Both the position numbers and the translations under genes were made by a program. This document shows positions 1 to 9,477 of a DNA stretch of 64,000 nucleotides, piece after piece. Each line of letters starts with the position of its first letter. Within the stretch, counting starts at the first letter, position 1. The notes under the pieces were generated by a model. The model did not search any database and was not told the DNA's origin. It saw nothing but the letters and a program-made list of their open reading frames with translations. Source of the DNA: Marsupella aquatica (Eukaryota; Marchantiophyta); contig OZ316891.1 of NCBI GenBank assembly GCA_973895155.1, forward strand, positions 31,620,001 to 31,684,000. The letters run 5' to 3'.

Positions 1-216
1 CAGGAAGGTCAACAACTCTATCACAAATATATTGGGAACATTGTGATTGCCACAGATGTTCAACAACAACACGACAAAACCCAGCTTGGAGCAGTTCGAC
101 CCCTCATAGATAGGAACGCAAGCTTCTTTGATGTGTTTTGGGCCCCCAAACACCCACTCCCTCTCTGTTGCACCTTCCCCAATGTCAAAGTCAAGTTTAG
201 CTTGGCCGTCTCCAAT
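1..216 (-). pseudogene. CACTA (En/Spm-type) transposase fragment, part after the TAD domain
   Basis: Reading the minus strand, one frame is open from the Harbinger boundary at 216 to the window edge (about 72 codons). It contains VPIYEGSNCSKLGF followed by a hydrophobic stretch with LLNICG, then FVIELLTFL. This layout (a 'PLYxGC/SxxSKL' motif, a short hydrophobic run, then a 'ELLxLL' motif) resembles the start of the plant CACTA TNP2/Transposase_21 region. The matching upstream part of the same gene, with a TAD zinc motif, lies at 2657-3167. The two parts are separated only by the Harbinger element, and the frames match across the junction once one copy of the 3-bp duplication is discounted. 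The rest of the transposase lies beyond the left edge. The family call rests on recalled motif layout, so confidence is moderate. Confidence 0.5.
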
Positions 217-235
217 AGGGCGTCTCAGACCTAGG
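217..235 (+). repeat. Left terminal inverted repeat of the Harbinger element
   Basis: 19 bp matching the reverse complement of 2638-2656 with one mismatch (G against A at the sixth base). The preceding AAT (214-216) is the left target-site duplication. Confidence 0.85.
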
Positions 236-249
236 GGCCGTGACCCAAG

Positions 250-1098
250 TTATGGGAAAGCAGTATAGAGGTACAAGATCTTGCGCCTTTCATCACAAAC
301 TACTTGAGCATTGATCGAGTATCGGCACTTTCTATCAAAGTAGCACTCTCTTGAATCCTTTGGGCGTTGGGAGAGTGGGATAAGTGTGCCATCGATGAGG
401 CCAACACACCCAGGAAACCCTTTCTCTGCAAATTCATCTGAAATCCGAGCTCGTTCCTGTTTGTCTGGCCACTGCAAATGCACAACCAAAGCGTCCTCCA
501 AAGCCTTGAAACATCGTACAGTGAAATTGCACAATGACCCATTACTGACACCCCAAGTGGGAATCATACGATTCAAGCAGGCCCCATTTCCATCATGGCC
601 AAGCCTGTCCAAGATGACTGCCAACTGCAAGCAAACTGGAGCCTGCTCATAAGGAGAATCATTTATAAAAACCGGATGGGATTCAATCATATTCACCAGC
701 GTAAAGAAAGAGTCCTTGTCCATGCGCGTCATTTGCCTGAACAGCTTAGGTGGGAGGTTTTCAAAAAAATTGTCAGCAAAGTCCCTAGACTTAATAGTCA
801 TAGGCTTATCCACAAAATACCGAGTATTATCCATGACAAAATACAATTCCATGATTTCAGTAGGCTTTGGCATAAAATCAAATGGGTCACCTCCAACCTC
901 AATGTCACGGGAGGTTTCATATTCCTGGTCTGATTTACTGACAATATCTTGTGCATCACTAAACAGGTCCAATGTTGAGGAGTTTGAGTCATTGCTGAAC
1001 TCGACGCTCTCACTACTTGAGCTGTCCATGAGAATGGACATGTACAGTTGCTCCTTCACTTCCCTCAACACCCTTTGTCTGTCTGAAACACGTGGCAT
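250..1098 (-). pseudogene. HARBI1-like Harbinger transposase, truncated after the first catalytic Asp
   Basis: The ATG at 1098-1096 begins MPRVSDRQRV; an acidic, Ser-rich N-terminal region follows. Then comes a helical region with the HARBI1-type signatures RMDKDSFFTLV and QLAVILDRLGHDGNG, and GVSNGSLCNFTVRCFKALE, the helix-turn-helix-like segment. The DDE_Tnp_4 domain starts at GCVGLIDGTLIPLSQRP, which holds the first catalytic Asp, and continues to YSINAQVVCDERRKILYLYT. Normally a 'PGSxHDxRV' segment with the second Asp follows, and a Glu comes later. Here a TAA stop at 250-252 ends the protein and the terminal repeat follows at once. The second and third catalytic residues are therefore absent and the product should be inactive for cleavage. 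Family identity is secure; truncation is directly seen. Confidence 0.8.
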
Positions 1099-1299
1099 GG
1101 TGAACCCTAGATTCGCAATAAACATGAAGCAGTGAGCAAAAAGATCAATGCAAGTGTACCCAATAATCCAGTCCAAAGAGACACCAACATGTCATAATAT
1201 TTTGCTTTTAGGCATACAATTGTTGCAAATGAAGACATCACTTGTACTCAATAAAGTAAATCTCTGCACCAAGGTAATGCTTCTAATTCACAAACATAA

Positions 1300-2001
1300 T
1301 TACTGGACGTCATCTAAGTTCAATTCTTCCTGCAGCCTTCTAAGAAGTTTTGCGATGGCTTTTCCAGACACAGTCGGCCTATCTATTGGGCTGATATCGG
1401 GAATTGAGGGCCTCAAAGTATTATCAACAGTAGGACTGGATTGCTGAGCATGTTTAGCATATTCACTTGGTGTGCGACTCTGACCTAAGTGCAAAGAGAG
1501 GGGCTTAGGCACTCGGGGTGAGCCCTCCACAAAGCTAATCCTCTTCACATGGATTTCATGATCAGAAATTTTGAAGATAACTTCAACCACAGGTGTGACT
1601 TGAGTCAATGACAGAACGTAGGCAATCTACTCAGATTCTGAACAGTTTGCAAACTCACATGGAGAGCAATCCAAGATAGTCTCAGCTGCATCCCATATTT
1701 TAGCACGGATGGGCGGAACCCCTCCATAGACAGCATCAAAGAAAATAAGATGAAATCTGAATTTAGGTTTTCCAGACAACGAGGAATGCTGACAGTTGTG
1801 ACCAAACTCTAATGACTTCCCACATAGACGTCCTGTTGGCATTAGTGTTGGACATGACATGTACATGAATTTTCGAGGATAAGGATTTTCAGCAACAAAG
1901 TTTGCAATGTAGGCTAGTGTAGGCACTTGAGCAATCGTATGTCCATTCACTCTGTAATCTTCAACTTGAGCTAACGATGTGTACAGCACCATTGCACTCA
2001 A
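1300..2001 (-). pseudogene. RPA1-like C-terminal OB-fold fragment inside the Harbinger
   Basis: One minus-strand frame runs from 2001 to 1300 with a single internal TAG near 1627. The first part reads like a replication protein A large-subunit C-terminal domain: MYMSCPTLMPTGRLCG, then HNC, then RFHLIFFDAVYG, then AAETILDCSPCEF. In RPA1 this region has a Cys-rich zinc loop, then beta strands, and ends in 'A-E-x-I-x-G-x-x-A-x-E'. The zinc cysteines are only partly kept here. The part after the stop (to 1300) is Ser/Pro-rich and unrecognised. RPA-like genes are often found in plant Helitrons or as captured gene pieces. Its place inside a Harbinger suggests captured DNA. An unrelated OB-fold or chance similarity is possible. 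Confidence 0.4.
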
Positions 2002-2289
2002 AAATAAATCCTCTGCCCTGCAAAACTATGAAAACAATAATCACATGAATTTGTTTGTCTGATTCTCATATCACAAACAGTGTAAACCGAAGGGCACCAG
2101 AATGATGGACGGTAACTCACTTAATTTTTCACCCTGCTTCAAGCTTCAAATGCAACCTCAAGCTCAATCCCCAGCTCAATCTCCTCAATCGTCTCTGCAC
2201 TGACGCCCTCTGCAGTCCTATATGCGCATTCCAATCTCCCGGGTCAATACTGAGTGTGGGCGCAAAAGAGCTTCAGCAACTCTATTGTA

Positions 2290-2374
2290 GCGACGTCCAC
2301 CTCTCCAACAAAGCGACGTCCACCTCTGTTGCAAACAGCTGCTGCGACGCCGACGTCCACCTCTCCAACAAAGC
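2290..2374. repeat. Short imperfect tandem repeat (unit CGACGTCCACCTCT)
   Basis: The unit CGACGTCCACCTCTCCAACA occurs in full twice (from about 2291 and 2351), with a third copy in between that keeps only the first half (from about 2314). It lies near the right end of the Harbinger, upstream of its genes, where transposase-binding repeats often occur. It might equally be a simple minisatellite. Confidence 0.6.
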
Positions 2375-2637
2375 TTTACCGGCAGTGACTTTTGACAATG
2401 CTCGAAGAAAACCAGCGCCGAATGAAAGCGAGATATGGTGGAGAGGGCCGGGTTCAAAATAGTAGTGTCGGGAGCGGTGTCCCGCAAAAACAGAGAAAGA
2501 CTACTATTCCCTGTTGCGGGAACGGGCAACGGCCAATTTCCGCGGCCAAATGTTAACGACGATGTTTTAGGCGTACCATTTGAGTTACGGGAATGTCTTT
2601 AACTGTAGGGTTAACGACAATTGTTAAGTCTGCTTTT

Positions 2638-2656
2638 CCTAGGTCTGAGATGCCCT
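2638..2656 (-). repeat. Right terminal inverted repeat of the Harbinger element
   Basis: Mirror of 217-235 with one mismatch, followed by the AAT duplication at 2657-2659. Confidence 0.85.
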
Positions 2657-3167
2657 AATGTGTGGCTGCGGTTCATTGTCCTCTTCTGATTCCACTGTGT
2701 CATAAAAAGCATCAAGGTCTTCAAAAATCTCTTGAACCATTCTTGGGACATCCATCCCACCGTCCTTAGTGATTGCCTCTGCATCTCCATCTTGGTCATC
2801 CACGTTCTCATGTTGGACCCCAGGACCATCCTCTGCACAGTCTATGTCCTGCTCTACGTAGTCTCTACGCCTAGCTGTATTAGAATCCATAAAGTCAGCT
2901 CTCCACTCTTCATCAGAGGAGTCTTCTTCTGCTGGTACATTCCAAACCCTCCACCGAGGGTGCCTTTCATGCCGCAGCAGGTGAAGGTGCACAGACAATG
3001 TTCAAACTCAACGACTTGAATCCTTGGCACTGTGTGCATGGGCATCTCATCCTCCTACTCCTACCTTGGGCGGCCCGGGCTTGTTCACGCATCCACAATT
3101 TAGAATCATGATGCCTAATCCTAAATGGGTTGTGAAGAGGCAACCTTGGAGCCATCACTATACACAC
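2657..3167 (-). pseudogene. CACTA transposase N-terminal region with TAD zinc motif, frameshifted
   Basis: On the minus strand, the segment around 3100-3020 encodes LWMREQAR and then RMRCPCTQCQGF. The CPCxxC motif is the hallmark of the transposase-associated domain (TAD) at the N-terminus of plant CACTA TNP2 proteins. After it, the frame that continues the domain changes: a neighbouring frame gives HLLRHERHPRWRVWNVPAEED, matching the usual 'HLxxxGFxxxYxxWxxHGE' end of TAD. An acidic stretch follows with VPRMVQEIFEDLD and ends at the Harbinger insertion (PQPHI). The frameshift near 2990-3010 means the gene is no longer functional, unless a small intron lies there. It continues at 1-216 beyond the insertion. 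Confidence 0.6.
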
Positions 3168-3479
3168 GCACTCAGCACCCTGTCATTTTATTATGCAAGT
3201 GAAAAATACACTTCCTGTTAAGGATTTCACCCCCGACTGTACTTGCCAAAATACGTAGCATAACGTTCCAAAAAAACAAAAAAACAAAAAATATAGGTGC
3301 CTGAGTCATGTACCTGTTCTCAAGTGAATGAGACAAAATTCCTAAATGTTTGAGGGTGTCAACTCCTCCGCTGTCCTCACATGTACTGCCTCTGCACGTA
3401 CATCCATGACCATATCAGAGTCCAATCATGTATAGTCATAGTCACAGGTGCGAGACCGGTGTGAGATGTCCTCATCTTA
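3168..3479. other. Non-coding spacer
   Basis: AT-rich spacer with an A-rich low-complexity tract at about 3270-3292. I see no gene, RNA or terminal repeat. Confidence 0.5.
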
Positions 3480-4013
3480 CTACCACATCAAATACGGATA
3501 CCAATCCTGTTGTCGATGCCACTCAGCCCTGAGGTACTCAGGCATGTACATTAAGTCATCAAGGTCTAAACCCTGCTCATGCCATGGTGGTCTTCGATCC
3601 GTGCCTACAAGCAGTGGCAGCAGTGCCTTCCATGGTGCACATGTTGCTACCAAGTCCCTCCATTGGGTACTAATTAGTCTATATTTGCAAATATCTTGTG
3701 CGCTAGACACCACAAGAACCCTCGGCCAGACATGTGTAAGAAATATATCATCTGCCAAATCAGGCAACAAGGAACCACCTATAGCATCGTGCTTGTCTAA
3801 CTCATCTGCTGAAAAGTAAATGTCCTCTTCGGATTGTGCATCCTCATTCACCACAGCATTCACAACACATCCAAGGTCTACAGGCATTATCTCGGATGGA
3901 GCTACACTCTGTCTGGTTACCAATCCACACAAGTAAGCCCAAGCAGTAGCCATGCATGATGCAACCCGTAGGAGGACCCTACATAGGGCCTGACGGTCTG
4001 GAAGAGGCAACAT
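3480..4013 (-). CDS. F-box-like protein, small, possibly a fragment
   Basis: Start at the ATG 4013-4011 (MLPLPDRQAL). The frame stays open a little upstream without another ATG, so the true 5' end may be another exon. After a hydrophobic N-terminal part and an acidic linker (NEDAQSEEDIYFSADELD) comes an F-box-like stretch: LLPDLADDIFLTHVWPRV, then DICKYRLISTQWRDLVAT. This matches the F-box layout 'LPxDLxxxIFxxLxxxxIxxxRxVSxxWRxL'. F-box proteins join a target to the SKP1-cullin ubiquitin ligase. The C-terminal part (PWKALLPLLVGTDRRPPWHE...) has no Kelch, LRR or other repeat that I can see. It lies between a CACTA fragment and a BRCT gene on the same strand and might be captured DNA. The F-box call rests on pattern only. 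Confidence 0.45.
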   Translation of the reverse strand: MLPLPDRQALCRVLLRVASCMATAWAYLCGLVTRQSVAPSEIMPVDLGCVVNAVVNEDAQSEEDIYFSADELDKHDAIGGSLLPDLADDIFLTHVWPRVLVVSSAQDICKYRLISTQWRDLVATCAPWKALLPLLVGTDRRPPWHEQGLDLDDLMYMPEYLRAEWHRQQDWYPYLMW

Positions 4014-4189
4014 ACCCACCAAAGTCTTTAGCCAAACAGAGCCCAGCAAGTAGATTCACAGTCACACCCCACGCAGCAAGAAACAACAATCACTTCAACC
4101 CCGACCAACCATGACAAGATGAGTTAGTTCAAGGATCACATTTATTACAAAATTGTGATTTATACAAAAATATGAGGGACTCCTACTCC

Positions 4190-5038
4190 TCACTCTCTCC
4201 CACCTTTGCTAAGCATACATCTCCGCTGAATCTTGGAGGGCCAGGCCTCAAAAATATCAAAGTCCCAAGCATTCTGTCGCTTCCCTCTAGCTGCTGATTC
4301 CAGAAGCCAATCAGGGGAAAGCACCCAAAGATTGTTGTTCATGACAAAATGACGCACTATTGTCTTAAAGAATTTTCTGCATATTTTCATGTATGACAGA
4401 CCTACAACATGAGTGGAGGTTTCTGTTAGACTCTCCTCCACTGTCCCACCTAGCTCAACAACTATGGACTTGTACAGTCTGCACTTAGTCTCCCCAATTC
4501 CTTCTTCTGCAAATACCACACTGAACCCCTTCATAATGGTATTTCTCTCCTTGCCATGCTCATTCAATATAGCATCTGCACGCATAGGATGGTGTCCTAT
4601 GTTGACAACAGGTCCATATTGGACAGAAGCAAAGTTGGGTTTCTCTGCCGCTACTTCATAGGCTTCCTTTTCAGCCAAAGCCTCTGCAGTGGCCTCCTCA
4701 CTCTCCCACAACTCATATTGCTCAGTACTCTGTACACACCTATGTTTAACAGAATCGGTCAGCCAAGAGACTTCAACTACTTTTAGACCTTGGTTGGTAA
4801 TGGCAGAATCAATGAAGGACCATGACCACTTGTTCATCACATCTAGCCATGTCCCCGCAACAACATGTGTAGTCTGTGGAGTGATGTCCTTGACTTCAGT
4901 CCCATGGAACTCTGAGAATCGTTTTTGTACGATTGGCCAACTCACTTGGGTGAACCCATAGTGGCCAGGAATCAAAATGGCTTTGATTCCAGCCAACAGA
5001 GGCGGGTGGTCAACCTTTGTACGTTTCCTAGAGGCCAT
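4190..5038 (-). CDS. Tandem-BRCT protein, 282 aa, function unknown
   Basis: The ATG at 5038-5036 begins MASRKRTKVDHP, a likely nuclear localisation signal; the frame is open only five codons further upstream. The first BRCT-like domain runs from about residue 15 to 110 (GIKAILIPGHYG, TPQTTHVVAG, VVEVSWLTDSVKHR). A charged linker follows (EATAEALAEKEAYEVAAE). The second runs from about residue 170 to 265 (MKGFSVVFAEEG, ELGGTVEESLTETSTHVV, LWVLSPDWLLESAARGKR). Both keep the conserved hydrophobic-Trp pattern of BRCT alpha-3 (VSWL, PDWLLES). Tandem BRCTs usually bind phosphopeptides or partner proteins in DNA repair. No ligase, RING or polymerase domain is attached. The frame is unbroken, which suggests a working gene or a recent copy. 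Which repair protein it derives from cannot be told. Confidence 0.6.
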   Translation of the reverse strand: MASRKRTKVDHPPLLAGIKAILIPGHYGFTQVSWPIVQKRFSEFHGTEVKDITPQTTHVVAGTWLDVMNKWSWSFIDSAITNQGLKVVEVSWLTDSVKHRCVQSTEQYELWESEEATAEALAEKEAYEVAAEKPNFASVQYGPVVNIGHHPMRADAILNEHGKERNTIMKGFSVVFAEEGIGETKCRLYKSIVVELGGTVEESLTETSTHVVGLSYMKICRKFFKTIVRHFVMNNNLWVLSPDWLLESAARGKRQNAWDFDIFEAWPSKIQRRCMLSKGGRE

Positions 5039-5053
5039 GTACACACGGGCCAC

Positions 5054-5636
5054 CTAATCACTGCAGACCGGAAGATAATGCGTTCACCTGATAATCGAAG
5101 GGCCCTTAAAATGCTGCGTTTATAACTTGGTCCAGTCCAGTCGTCTGGTGAGTCTCTGCTCCGATTCCAAACGGGAGAAATATTGGGACAAATGTACTAG
5201 ACACCTGCAAGCATGCACCTCATAGTTTGAACATGTGCCTTCACAATATTGAAGGTGACAAGTGCAATTGTTTTGTGATGCCACATACAGATGTTGTAAA
5301 TGGGCAGACATTCAATGAGAATACAAAATGTTGGTACACTTTAAGGGAATTCTCGCAAATTAAATAGCCTTGTAACTTATATGCTCATAATGAGAAGTCC
5401 TGATTTAATTTAAGCAGTGTCATGTAAGTCGTGATCAAAATGATTGCAGAGTTAAAAAAGTTCCTAGAAGGCTTAAGGGGAGTTTTTGAAGGCATGTACC
5501 CAGGAACAAGTAATGAACTTAGGGTACTTGTTGCCTAAGCATCCTCTCCTACATAGGTCCTTCTTCTCAAAATTGGAATGTCTGCAATCTCCAAGGTATC
5601 CACATCAGGTGCACTATGCATGTACATTATTCAGGT
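5054..5636. other. Intergenic, no features seen
   Basis: AT-rich DNA between the BRCT gene and the downstream (3') side of the first PHD gene. No coding stretch, RNA gene or terminal repeat could be supported. Confidence 0.4.
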
Positions 5637-6317
5637 TCAAAGCCAAGAAATGTGATCTCTCATGGGAGTGTGCAAAGTAGGATCTATGGCATGGCGATGA
5701 CAATAGAAGATCCATCGATCAACACCATGTGTAGAGTGATGATAGATGTGTCTGTCACAAGCATAGCCTTTTGCTTGACGCTCCTTCAAACAATGAAAGT
5801 GCCACATGGTGGGACACCTAACACAATGGACTATGTCCACCCATAAATCTTCATCATGCTGACCACATGCCTTGCACTTATGAAGTGGGCAAGCTGTGGC
5901 AAGATCGGGCAAACATGAAAAACAAAAGAACCTCACACAATATCTGTCAGGGCATTTCCTAACAAGTGGTGGAGCATCAACAGAGCCCTCATAAGACCCC
6001 AACTTCCCACACTGTGCACACTTAGCCTGCTTCTCCAAACAATCAGTGCACATCCAGCCTCCTTGGTGTGCTGACGGGAGGCCCACCCCTGGACAGTTGT
6101 TTTCTGCAGCAAGGTCAGACTCCGGGTTGAGGTGGAAATGCCTCATGCAAGGGCCCTCACATATGGCTAAGCCCCCACCATCGTCACAAATGGCACAACA
6201 ATGAGCTGCCTTCTGGAAAATCTGACTTGCAAAGAAGTTACTACCATCTGGCCCAACTACACCTATGTTGCTCACCTCTGTCCCCCGCTTCTTGGCTCGG
6301 ATTTTAGGGCGTGCCAT
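5637..6317 (-). CDS. EDM2-type PHD zinc-finger protein, copy 1, main block
   Basis: The ATG at 6317 begins MARPKIRAKKRG, a basic nuclear-type start. From about residue 40 there is a run of PHD-like fingers: CAICDDGGGLAICEGPCMRH, then WMCTDCLEKQAKCAQCGKLG, then CPLHKCKACGQ, then CVRCPTMWHFHCL and YCHRH. The order 'CxxCDDGGxLxxCEGxCxRxFH ... C..C....C..CGKLGS ... CPLHxCxxC ... CxRCPxxxHxxCL' matches the plant EDM2 family, chromatin proteins that read histone H3 marks and control intronic heterochromatin and some resistance genes. Only the PHD part is present; the methyltransferase-like and C-terminal parts of EDM2 are absent. A second block with a conserved N-terminal partner lies upstream at 6984-7433, and a paralogue with the same two-block layout is at 28711-30036. 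Unbroken frame. Confidence 0.65.
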   Translation of the reverse strand: MARPKIRAKKRGTEVSNIGVVGPDGSNFFASQIFQKAAHCCAICDDGGGLAICEGPCMRHFHLNPESDLAAENNCPGVGLPSAHQGGWMCTDCLEKQAKCAQCGKLGSYEGSVDAPPLVRKCPDRYCVRFFCFSCLPDLATACPLHKCKACGQHDEDLWVDIVHCVRCPTMWHFHCLKERQAKGYACDRHIYHHSTHGVDRWIFYCHRHAIDPTLHTPMRDHISWL

Positions 6318-6983
6318 GCCTACGCATGAGACAGATAGTACAATTTAGCAGAGTGCACGACAATACAATTTACCAGTGTACAAAAAGTACAGTGTAGCAT
6401 ATAGACTAGAGTGGCAATTGCTACTGCAATGAAATGTTCACACACATGTGCAGAGTAGACATACTTTTTGGTTTGTTGAGCCCACACTAAAAACTGATCC
6501 CCTCGTACAATAGCTCCACCTACACCTCAATTTTGTGGCTATGATTCACCAAAGGAGATCTGCAACAAGATTTAATGCATTTGAATCACATATAACAGTC
6601 GTGACATGTAAAACAGGCATTTTTTGAACAGGATTGGTATCAAGCAGTGTGATCAGGGTTGTAATTTATACATCCTAAATAGGCTATGATAGTGAATGAG
6701 ACAAATAAGTTATGCATAAATCACTTTTTCCAGGTTATCACATGGCCCATTAATTCCAGTCTTTGAAAGGAGACTTTTAAGTGAGCTTGCTAGCCTCTTA
6801 AATTAGGATATTGTACTTAGTGCAACCATAATAGGATAAGTTATGTACTGTTGACCCTAAACCCTGGACCCAAAATTGCTCATAATTCAAAATCTTAAGT
6901 AAATATCCTCTCTGTTCAAGTCAAAGTGTTAAGTTATAGGTCAATGGTCTCTGGTCTGTGCATGCGGTGTCACAAGTGGTCCT
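6318..6983 (-). other. Probable intron or spacer between the two blocks of PHD gene copy 1
   Basis: About 670 bp, AT-rich, no coding stretch. The same two blocks are separated by about 240 bp in the paralogue (29347-29586), which fits an intron of variable length or a short spacer. I could not fix splice sites. Confidence 0.35.
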
Positions 6984-7433
6984 CTAGAGCGTGTGATCCA
7001 AACATGTGTAGACACCAAAATGACTGGTGCTGGGGTCTGGGAGGGCAGGACAAGTGACATCGCCAGGCACACTACAGGATGGCGAGTGGTTCCAGATGAT
7101 ACATTGTGCTCTGTGAAAAAACCGACATCCAAGAGAACGGTCATCCAACTCTAGGCCAGAAGCCCTACAGGCAGGACAGTCATATTGGCAACTGTGCACA
7201 CACCCTTGGGCCCTAATTTGTGGCGGGTCATGTACAAGAGACAGAAATACCAAGGATGTTGGGAAGGGTGGAGAAGCAGGTATAGGGCGGCTGTAGTTGT
7301 TCCTGGCAACAACTGGGTACTCAAAGTACCATGCAGACTGGGCTGGAAGGATCCCAAGTCTGACATACTCAAGGCGCAACATCTCTGCCTTGCGTGCAAG
7401 CCGCACATGTTCAGCATTGCGGGTCCTCACCAT
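6984..7433 (-). CDS. Upstream block of PHD gene copy 1, unknown Cys-containing domain
   Basis: The ATG at 7433 begins MVRTRNAEHVRLARK. I do not recognise the domain, but it clearly pairs with 29587-30036, which begins MVVTRSVL. Shared features in order: a helical start; LGILPAQSAWYFEYPVVARN against YGIVPTDCAVTWGYPSVPRN; a Ser/Pro segment (PASPPFPTS / STSPPAPNS); GCVHSCQYDCPACR against ACLHCHTQTCDRCR; and a later Cys pair. The CxxC pairs suggest zinc binding. Conservation with a paralogue at protein level shows it is real coding sequence, probably the 5' exon(s) of the same gene as the PHD block. The last 20 or so residues before the stop at 6984 may already be intron. Confidence 0.55.
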   Translation of the reverse strand: MVRTRNAEHVRLARKAEMLRLEYVRLGILPAQSAWYFEYPVVARNNYSRPIPASPPFPTSLVFLSLVHDPPQIRAQGCVHSCQYDCPACRASGLELDDRSLGCRFFHRAQCIIWNHSPSCSVPGDVTCPALPDPSTSHFGVYTCLDHTL

Positions 7434-9390
7434 AAGTGTTGCTTTTGTGGAGATGTCGTGTGTTCACGTCCTCTGATAAGCACCTTCGATCAACAAGGTG
7501 AGCAGGAGCTGTACTTGCCTCACCAACAGCAACCAACCTTAAATTATCAGTTCCCACTCACTGTGTCATTCCATTGGTTCCAGCTAGGGGTCACAGTGTA
7601 AACATAGCATGAAACACTCCTAATCAACTTGCTTACAAACTACAATATCTAGAAAGAGTGAAAGTCTCACCCTCCAGTGAGCAGTAGAGAGGTAGTTCAC
7701 TGGATGTGTTGATGTGTAGTTAAACCTCCACTATTGCTTACTTCCGGTGTATGCTGCTCAGAAGAAGACATATTAGTAGCAGCAAATTGCAAATAATGGC
7801 CATAAGCAAACCGTGAGAGTTTGCAGAATGCTACGACAACTATTCATCCATCACAGCAGTGCTCCACAGGAATGAAACCAAGCAAAATTTGGTGACCTCG
7901 GCCAATGACAAAGCCAATGTAGTGAACAATCCTTGACCGATCAGGATATGGATTGGAATTACAATTAGTCAGCTCTTCTTCTTTGTTTTCTAACTCTGGG
8001 GAAATGAGCATGACCAGGGAATTCTCTGAGAAATAGAAGTGCACAGGGAAAATGAAATTGGCTCATTCAGCTGCGCAAGATGGACCATTGCAGCATACTT
8101 GGACAGTTGTTCCGCAATACATAAAATACCCTAACTTACATGCAATCGATACAATCTGCTTCTGTTGGCTATCCTACAGCTCACGGCAGTGCCGTTGGGA
8201 TAGGGTAAGTGAATATTGCCATAGCTGAAGCACATTGAGCTTGCAGCATTAAGTGAAGGAGCATGGCCAAAAGCAGAAAAGACAGATAGGTTTTACAAGA
8301 AGAAACTAACAACCGCCAATCTGCTCAAATCCGCTGCATAGATCAAACCCTCCGAACTACACAGCCCTCTTTTGAAAACAATCCAATGTGCTTTGGCTGG
8401 TGGAGGACAAGGACTGGGAGAAGAGGAAACGTCTACACAATCAATCCAAATGACGGGACACAAAGACCAGGCACAGAGAGGATTTGTGCTTAGACAAAAA
8501 CCACAAATTGTAGCATGGGCGCCATAGCATTCTAGACAAAGCACAAAACATAGAATCTATGAATCTATGACTCATGGACTAACAAAATGCTTGGGTAGCA
8601 TGGCAAAAGGAAAGACAAATTTCAAAATGACAACATGGCCCGTTTCCGCCATTCATTTGATGTTGCTAGGTGTCCGTAAGATGACTGACCCACAGACAAT
8701 CCCGACAACCTCATCTGACAGACTGCTTTTCTAGTGTGAAGAAATACATGATTACAAGCAACACCACGCCTCATCCAAGCAGGGAATTGAAAACATAACC
8801 ATGTCATTCCTGTATTGGACAGTGTCCTCTACCATTGCACTGCATAGTTGTTATTCCATGTTGGTTGTCAACAGTTTGTTGGCTTGCCATAGCCTAGATA
8901 GAACAATAAAATACTATACATGAATACAACAAGAAAAATCTGCATACAGCGATGGCCCGGTCACTTGAGGAAAAACCAAAACTAAGAAGGCAGGCACATG
9001 GGCAACCGAGAAAAAAAGCTAGTGGCGCCTCGCGGAGAATCCAGAATGGTAATGCCCTTGCCCAGAAGCTTGGGAAACAAAAGAGAAAAAAGCAAAAACG
9101 AGCTACCGACCACCGTCTTGACCAGGCCCGCCACAAGGTATGGCTGGAGGCTGTGGTCCCCCCCTTAGTAAAGAAAAGGATGCAAGTGTGTGCAAGGGGC
9201 ACAAGGCATGTTCGGATCCAGGGAGGAGCACAACAGTAATGTCAAGCAAGAAGTGTGGAGAGACCAAATAGTAAACAAAAATAGGGGAGAACAAACATAC
9301 ATCAGCAACAGCAGGAAACGAGAAAGTTGATTTGGGAGGGATTGTAGGGAGAGAGCTTTTGGTGGGCTCGGCTACGCGTGAAATATCGGG
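7434..9390. other. Long stretch without a supportable gene
   Basis: Short open frames occur on both strands, but none has a known domain, a paralogue in the window or a convincing composition. The region just above 7433 would hold the promoter of PHD gene copy 1; I could not pick out a core promoter. Confidence 0.4.
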
Positions 9391-9477
9391 AGATAGATGC
9401 GCGAGAGAGTGAAGAGGGTGGCAAGCGGAAGACAGGTTGGGACTGGACCCTTGGTGCCGGGGGGTAATATATGGGGT
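9391..9477. repeat. Direct repeat, copy 1 of 2
   Basis: About 87 bp beginning AGATAGATGCGCGAGAGAGT and containing GTTGGGACTGGACCCTTGGT. It matches 10300-10386 in the same orientation with about a dozen differences. The reverse strand of both copies can be read as similar Pro/Ser/His-rich peptide, but I think this is a duplicated non-coding or UTR segment. Confidence 0.7.

Larger units (their letters stand above)
217..2656 (-). mobile_element. PIF/Harbinger DNA transposon, 2,440 bp, nested in a CACTA gene
   Basis: Both ends can be placed to the base. The left end (217-235) reads AGGGCGTCTCAGACCTAGG. The right end (2638-2656), reverse-complemented, is the same with one mismatch. The element is flanked by the trinucleotide AAT at 214-216 and 2657-2659, a 3-bp target duplication typical of PIF/Harbinger. 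Inside are a truncated HARBI1-type transposase (250-1098) and an RPA-like fragment (1300-2001), both on the minus strand. The transposase stop lies only 15 bp from the end of the left inverted repeat, so the C-terminal half of the catalytic domain is missing. I infer an internally deleted element that could not transpose by itself and that picked up a piece of another gene. The usual Harbinger Myb-like second gene was not seen. Confidence 0.8.

Noticed and set aside
7151-7601. Overlapping frames on both strands around the upstream block of PHD copy 1
   Set aside because: Only the frame at 6984-7433 has a matching paralogue at 29587-30036.
8952-9239. Lys/Arg-rich open frame on the plus strand (95 codons)
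   Set aside because: Composition is low-complexity, there is no domain, and nothing similar occurs elsewhere in the window. Probably chance in purine-rich DNA.
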